In this document: piece by piece, positions 37,462 to 40,933 of the stretch
Position numbering within the stretch: the first letter of the stretch is position 1
How the letters are laid out: each line of letters starts with the position of its first letter
Assembly (NCBI GenBank): GCA_001803235.1
Contig: MHBL01000051.1
Span: forward strand, 1-40,933
Length of the DNA stretch: 40,933 bases
Direction: 5' to 3'
DNA from: Lentisphaerae bacterium RIFOXYA12_64_32
GTDB taxonomy: Bacteria; Verrucomicrobiota; Lentisphaeria; Oligosphaerales; YB12-FULL-65-16
Made by a program: the position numbers and the translations under genes
Notes under the pieces: model-generated
The model's input: the letters and a program-made list of their open reading frames with translations, nothing else
Database searches by the model: none
What the model was told of the DNA's origin: nothing

Positions 37462-38890
37462 CCGCCGGCCGTTTCGCGATCTGTTCCGGTGTCAGTGCCA
37501 CGTTGAACACTTTAACTTCGTCGATGATGCCCTCGAACGCGTCGGTGATTTCCACGGCGGAGTTGCCGGCGTCGAAGCCGATTTCCATGCCCTGTCCGGG
37601 ATCGCCGGTCATGCAACCGGTGGTCTTCGCTTTGGCGTCGAGTTTGCCGTCGACGTACAACTCGATGGTGTCCGACTTGACCACGGCGGTCAGGTACACC
37701 CACCGGCCGACCACGTCCTGCATTCCGGCGGCGATCGCCACCGCACTGTCGTCGCCGCGTTTCAGGCCGAACTTCGGCACGCCGTCCTTGACGTAGAGCG
37801 CGAAACCGCAAGCCGCACCGCCGCGGGCGACGATCACGCCGTTTCGGCTCTCGGACTTGGCCCAGGCGGCGAGTGTGAAGGGGCGGCTGGCCAGAGACAG
37901 CGCCGCGGGCTTGCCGAGTTCGACGTAGCCGCCCTTGGTGAAACTCAGCGCACCTCCGACGCGGCCGGGCACCGGTGTGCAGCCTTTGATCTCACCGTTG
38001 TTGCCGTGCTCCGTCACATCGGTTGCGGTCTTCGCACTGCCGTCGTCGAAGCTCCACCAGGCGGCGAGCTCTTCGGGGCGAGACAGCTTGCGCACCAGTT
38101 CCTGCAACGCGGTCCGGACTCCGGCGTCCTGCTCGCGGGCGGCTTGTTCCCGGAGTGCGGGCAAGTGCGTTTCGTCTGCCAGGCTACTCAGGCCCTGGCA
38201 CGCGCACAGGCGCACCGCGGGCTCGGCGTCCTGCAAGGCGGCGAGCAGGTCGCTCACAACCGCCGGGTCCCGCAGTTCGACGAGCACCTGCACCGCCTTG
38301 CAACGCACCCGCGGATCGGCGTCACGTCGCAGTTCGGCGAGGTGGGGAAGCACCTGCGCGGCACCGAGCCGTTGCAGGATCCAGGCGATTTTCGGGACAT
38401 CGGCATCCGGGGCCTTCAGGCGCGCAATCAGCAACGGCGCCGTGGCGGGATCGTTGAGTTCGCGCAGCGCCCAGGCCGCCTGGTCTCTGACGTTGTATTC
38501 CGGGTCGCCGAATGCGCCGAGAAGGGCCTTGGCAGCCGTGACATCCTTTATCTCGCCCAAGGCGTAGGCGGCGTAGAAGCGTGTGTTCACATCGCGGTCA
38601 CGCAGTGCCGCGGACAGGGCAGGGACAGCCTCGGCAGCGCGCAGGACACCCAGTGCCCTGGCCGCCTGGGCGCGCACTCCGGCATCGGAGTCCGCGAGGG
38701 CCGCGAGCAGTGCCGGCGCGGCGGCGCGATCGCCGGCACGGCCCAGCGCCGCCGCGGCGCTGGCCCGAACCGTGGCGACCGGCGAGCGCAGGTCCTGCAG
38801 GGCCGCGTCCGAAGGCGCTGCCGGTGCGGACAGAGCGTACAGAACCAGCAGACCTGTCGCGGCCGCTGCGGCGAGTCGTGAGAATCTCAT
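37430..38890 (-). CDS. Secreted HEAT-repeat plus LamG protein
   Basis: The 486-aa product has a signal peptide (MRFSRLAAAAATGLLVLYAL...APAAP). About eight HEAT/PBS-lyase-type repeats cover residues 28-270 (LRSPVATVRASAAAALGRAG, DSDAGVRAQAARALG, DPEYNVRDQAAWALREL). A LamG/concanavalin-like domain covers about 290-475 (WWSFDDGSAKTATDVT, RWVYLTAVVKSDTIELYVDG, GIIDEVKVFNVALTPEQIAK). It is probably a binding or adhesion protein in the periplasm or outside. The last ~10 residues are encoded within the family B repeat. AAAGGA lies 8 nt before ATG 38890. It lies upstream of the PQQ-propeller gene, 185 nt apart. Confidence 0.85.
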   Translation of the reverse strand: MRFSRLAAAAATGLLVLYALSAPAAPSDAALQDLRSPVATVRASAAAALGRAGDRAAAPALLAALADSDAGVRAQAARALGVLRAAEAVPALSAALRDRDVNTRFYAAYALGEIKDVTAAKALLGAFGDPEYNVRDQAAWALRELNDPATAPLLIARLKAPDADVPKIAWILQRLGAAQVLPHLAELRRDADPRVRCKAVQVLVELRDPAVVSDLLAALQDAEPAVRLCACQGLSSLADETHLPALREQAAREQDAGVRTALQELVRKLSRPEELAAWWSFDDGSAKTATDVTEHGNNGEIKGCTPVPGRVGGALSFTKGGYVELGKPAALSLASRPFTLAAWAKSESRNGVIVARGGAACGFALYVKDGVPKFGLKRGDDSAVAIAAGMQDVVGRWVYLTAVVKSDTIELYVDGKLDAKAKTTGCMTGDPGQGMEIGFDAGNSAVEITDAFEGIIDEVKVFNVALTPEQIAKRPADRGAGPLGPQ

Positions 38891-38941
38891 CTGGCCGTCC
38901 TTTCCGGCTCTGACGGTGGAGCGGTGCCCATGACTTCGGTA

Positions 38942-38968
38942 AGGTTTCAGGTTTCGGGTTTCAGGTGT
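38942..38968. repeat. Simple tandem repeat (GGTTTCAG)
   Basis: Three to four imperfect GGTTTCAG/GGTTTCGG units lie upstream of the HEAT-LamG gene, with AAACCCGAACACTG doubled near 39022-39050 in the other orientation. It is similar to arrays at 1985 and 40903. Confidence 0.75.
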
Positions 38969-39103
38969 CAGCCCGAAGGTGCGAGGCATCCATCCGCCGC
39001 CGCGCATAACGCTCTTTGCCGAAACCCGAACACTGAAACCCGAACACTGCCCTGCGGCGGTTTCACCCTTCTCCGTCGCGCGCACACCGGGCCCGACGTT
39101 GCA

Positions 39104-40234
39104 CTACTGCGCCGCCGTACGCCGCAGGATATCCTGCACGATGTCGCGGGCGGCGTTGGGTTTTCCTGTCTGCTCCGCGCGCCGGCGCATATCGTCGAGC
39201 CGGGTCTGGTCGGCGAGGAGCAGTTCAACCTTGTACGGCGCGTCGTGGACGTCGTAGAGCCGCAGCGCGGTCCCGGCTTCGAGCATGTACTCGCAATTCC
39301 GCTGTTCCTGGCCGGGGATCGGGTCGATGAGGATGGCCGGCTTGCCTTTGGCCAGGACTTCGGAACTGGTCAACCCGCCCGGTTTGGTAATGACCACGTC
39401 AATGGCGTCCATGAACTCGTGCATGTTGTTGACGAAGCCGCAGACCTTCACGGGCTGCGTCATGGTTTGTGCGACCGCCTCGGCTTCCTCCTTCATTTTC
39501 GCGTTGGCGCCGGCAATGACCACCAGCTGGCACTTGCACGTGGAGTCCTTGAAGGATCGGATCAGGTCCACGGTCGGGCCGACGCCGAAGCCGCCGCTGA
39601 GCAGGAGCACGGCGGGCAGTTTCGGGTCGAGCCCGAGTTGCTTCCGGGCCGTGGCCTGGGGCAGGCGTGTGGCGAAGACCGGGTCGATGGGGATACCGGT
39701 GACCGTGACGCGGTCCGGCGCCTGACCGTTGCGGAGCAGGTGCCGGCGAGCCTCTTCTGTGGCGACGTAGTAGGCGCTGACGTCGTCGACGATCCACAGC
39801 GCGTGCACGGCGAAATCCGTGACCACGCAGTACAGCGGAAGATCGAGCGTGCCGCACTTTCGTGCCGTCGAGAGGAGCTCGAGCGGCATGAAGTGCGTGC
39901 ACACGATCGCGTCGGGGGCCTGTTCACGGACAAACTTGAGGAACGACGGTGTGTTGACCTTGTTGAAGATCGACCGGACTTTCTTGCGCCACGGCGCCTG
40001 CGACTTCTTGTCCGACTGCGCGTACATGTAGCCCCACAGCTCGGGCGCGCGGCGCACCAGGTCGAGGTAGCCGCGGGCGTACACGCGCCGGAACAGCGCG
40101 GGCGTGAAGTCCAGGATGTCGCGGACCGTGACCTCACAGGCGCCACCCGGCGCGGTGGAAAACGCCTTGCCGACCGCCTCGGCAGCGCGCTTGTGCCCGG
40201 CACCCGCAGATGCGTGGAGGAGAAGGATTTTCAT
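39104..40234 (-). CDS. MGDG synthase/UgtP-like glycosyltransferase (GT28)
   Basis: The 376-aa product is a MurG-fold glycosyltransferase of the monogalactosyl/diglucosyl-diacylglycerol synthase type. The N-terminal MKILLLHASAGAGHKRAAEA carries the GAGH acceptor-domain motif (11-14). CTHFMPLELLS and YCVVTDFAVHALWI follow, then the C-terminal nucleotide-sugar domain with LLLSGGFGVGPTVDLI and DVVITKPGGLTSSEVLAKGK (KPGG at about 283). It should transfer a sugar from UDP-sugar to diacylglycerol at the inner face of the membrane; donor and product are not determined. GGAGG lies 6-10 nt before ATG 40234. It follows a membrane-protein gene by 71 nt in a likely operon. Confidence 0.9.
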   Translation of the reverse strand: MKILLLHASAGAGHKRAAEAVGKAFSTAPGGACEVTVRDILDFTPALFRRVYARGYLDLVRRAPELWGYMYAQSDKKSQAPWRKKVRSIFNKVNTPSFLKFVREQAPDAIVCTHFMPLELLSTARKCGTLDLPLYCVVTDFAVHALWIVDDVSAYYVATEEARRHLLRNGQAPDRVTVTGIPIDPVFATRLPQATARKQLGLDPKLPAVLLLSGGFGVGPTVDLIRSFKDSTCKCQLVVIAGANAKMKEEAEAVAQTMTQPVKVCGFVNNMHEFMDAIDVVITKPGGLTSSEVLAKGKPAILIDPIPGQEQRNCEYMLEAGTALRLYDVHDAPYKVELLLADQTRLDDMRRRAEQTGKPNAARDIVQDILRRTAAQ

Positions 40235-40305
40235 GGAGGACCTCCGATGCAAAGGCTCCCGGTGTCGATGATGTCGATGACCTCGAAGATCCCGACCCCC
40301 GCCCC

Positions 40306-40857
40306 CTACGGTGTCTGCGCCTTGGCTCTTCGGAACGACACCCCGATCAGCAGGCATCCGGCGACGAAGAAGACCAGGTAGTCGGTCGGTATGCCAAGGA
40401 CCCATTGTTTGTGCCAGGGCACCGAGTCGGGTCTGAACCGAGCCAGGCCGTAGGCCGGGTTCAGGATGAACCAGAGAAAATCCTCGAGGATCCAGAACAC
40501 CATGACGCTGCCGATGATGCGCGCCTCCAGCTTGAGGCTGAACGTACCCACCAGCGCGAGGGGGAGGTGGAAGACGGCCGCCATGAACAGGAACACCCAG
40601 AGGTGGTAGCCGGTGAGAGGCTTGCCGCCCCAGAACCAGTTGAGCAGGGGGTGATTCTCGATGCGCCAGGTGGGCAGCTTGGCGGCCCAGCCGGCCGGGC
40701 CCTCGATCTGGATCTCGACCATGGCGAACAGGAACCCCAGGCCGAGGAGCACGCCGGCCAGCAGCAGCGCGTGGCGGAGTCCGCAGCATGCCAACGGCGC
40801 CACGGGTTCCGCGTGCCCGAGCGCAGGGGCCGGCGTTGGTTCAGGCAGTTCAGGCAC
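40306..40857 (-). CDS. Conserved-looking polytopic membrane protein
   Basis: The 183-aa product has an N-terminal soluble stretch rich in proline, then about four membrane segments: ALLLAGVLLGLGFLFAMVE, LWVFLFMAAVFHLPLALVG, IIGSVMVFWILEDFLWFIL and YLVFFVAGCLLIGVSF. A conserved-looking loop lies between the first two (EGPAGWAAKLPTWR, KPLTGYH). I recognise the pattern as a recurring uncharacterised membrane family but have no name or function. The start is GTG 40857 with only a weak GGAG further upstream. It precedes the glycosyltransferase gene by 71 nt on the same strand, so a lipid- or envelope-related role is plausible. Confidence 0.7.
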   Translation of the reverse strand: MPELPEPTPAPALGHAEPVAPLACCGLRHALLLAGVLLGLGFLFAMVEIQIEGPAGWAAKLPTWRIENHPLLNWFWGGKPLTGYHLWVFLFMAAVFHLPLALVGTFSLKLEARIIGSVMVFWILEDFLWFILNPAYGLARFRPDSVPWHKQWVLGIPTDYLVFFVAGCLLIGVSFRRAKAQTP

Positions 40858-40876
40858 GGCTGCTATGCCACTCCGA

Positions 40877-40933
40877 GGCGCTTGCAGAATCCCTGCAAGC
40901 GCCGGTTTCAGGTTTCAGTGTTCAGGTTTCAGG
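40877..40933. repeat. Hairpin followed by GGTTTCAG tandem units
   Basis: GGCGCTTGCAG (40877-40887) and CTGCAAGCGCC (40893-40903) form a perfect 11-bp stem with the loop AATCC. GGTTTCAGG-type units then run to the window edge. It may serve as a terminator for a gene beyond the window. Confidence 0.7.

Overview
The window is GC-rich (roughly 63-65 % by eye) bacterial chromosome with no rRNA, tRNA or CRISPR array that I can see. The content (secreted PQQ-propeller, LamG, HEAT, FG-GAP and DUF6067/DUF5696-type carbohydrate proteins, a TIGR03790 protein, a DUF6714 remnant, and dense dispersed palindromic repeats) fits an uncultured member of the Planctomycetota/Lentisphaerota/Hydrogenedentota type. 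That placement is inference from gene style, not from a marker gene.

Layout. 1-7 kb: the 3' end of an unknown gene, a repeat-filled gap, a Hyi-like isomerase and an orphan periplasmic xylose-binding protein (xylF), a secreted QW-repeat (squalene-cyclase-like) protein, and a convergent ArnT/PMT-type glycosyltransferase. 7-18 kb: a repeat-rich gap with a 9-bp-TSD MITE, a GH5-like lipoprotein, then on the minus strand a giant lyase-like/discoidin/FG-GAP exoprotein and a LamG-DUF6067 exoprotein. 18-21.8 kb: a defence/toxin-antitoxin islet: a nucleotidyltransferase overlapping a 59-aa gene, a BrnT-like/CopG-type pair, a membrane protein, a broken UPF0175/DUF3368 pair next to a MITE, and an AAA/DUF4143 ATPase. 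21.9-28 kb: a DUF5696-like exoprotein, hicBA, a small membrane protein, a 62-aa gene and a double GNAT protein. 28-33.7 kb: a TIGR03790 protein, a 745-bp inverted-repeat-bounded block, a solitary miniature flagellar-rod-like protein, a class 3 lipase, a HEPN/membrane chimera with an orphaned in-frame tail, and a frameshifted DUF6714 gene. 34-40.9 kb: a PQQ-propeller protein, a HEAT-LamG protein, and an MGDG-synthase-like glycosyltransferase with a conserved membrane protein.

How the genes may work together. The secreted proteins suggest scavenging of complex glycans, with xylF and the isomerase handling sugars; no complete ABC transporter or SusCD pair is present. The islet genes look like short-lived accessory cargo, several of them broken.

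The most striking structure is a family of three short MITEs (80, 80 and 131 bp) whose ends contain TGTCGATTTA. All sit in the TTCA/TGAA loop of a small CCGCS...SGCGG hairpin and are flanked by 4-5 bp direct repeats. Two of the host hairpins belong to a longer dispersed repeat of which an uninterrupted (empty-site) copy lies at 30331-30412. At least four further palindromic repeat families and several long perfect hairpins share the window.
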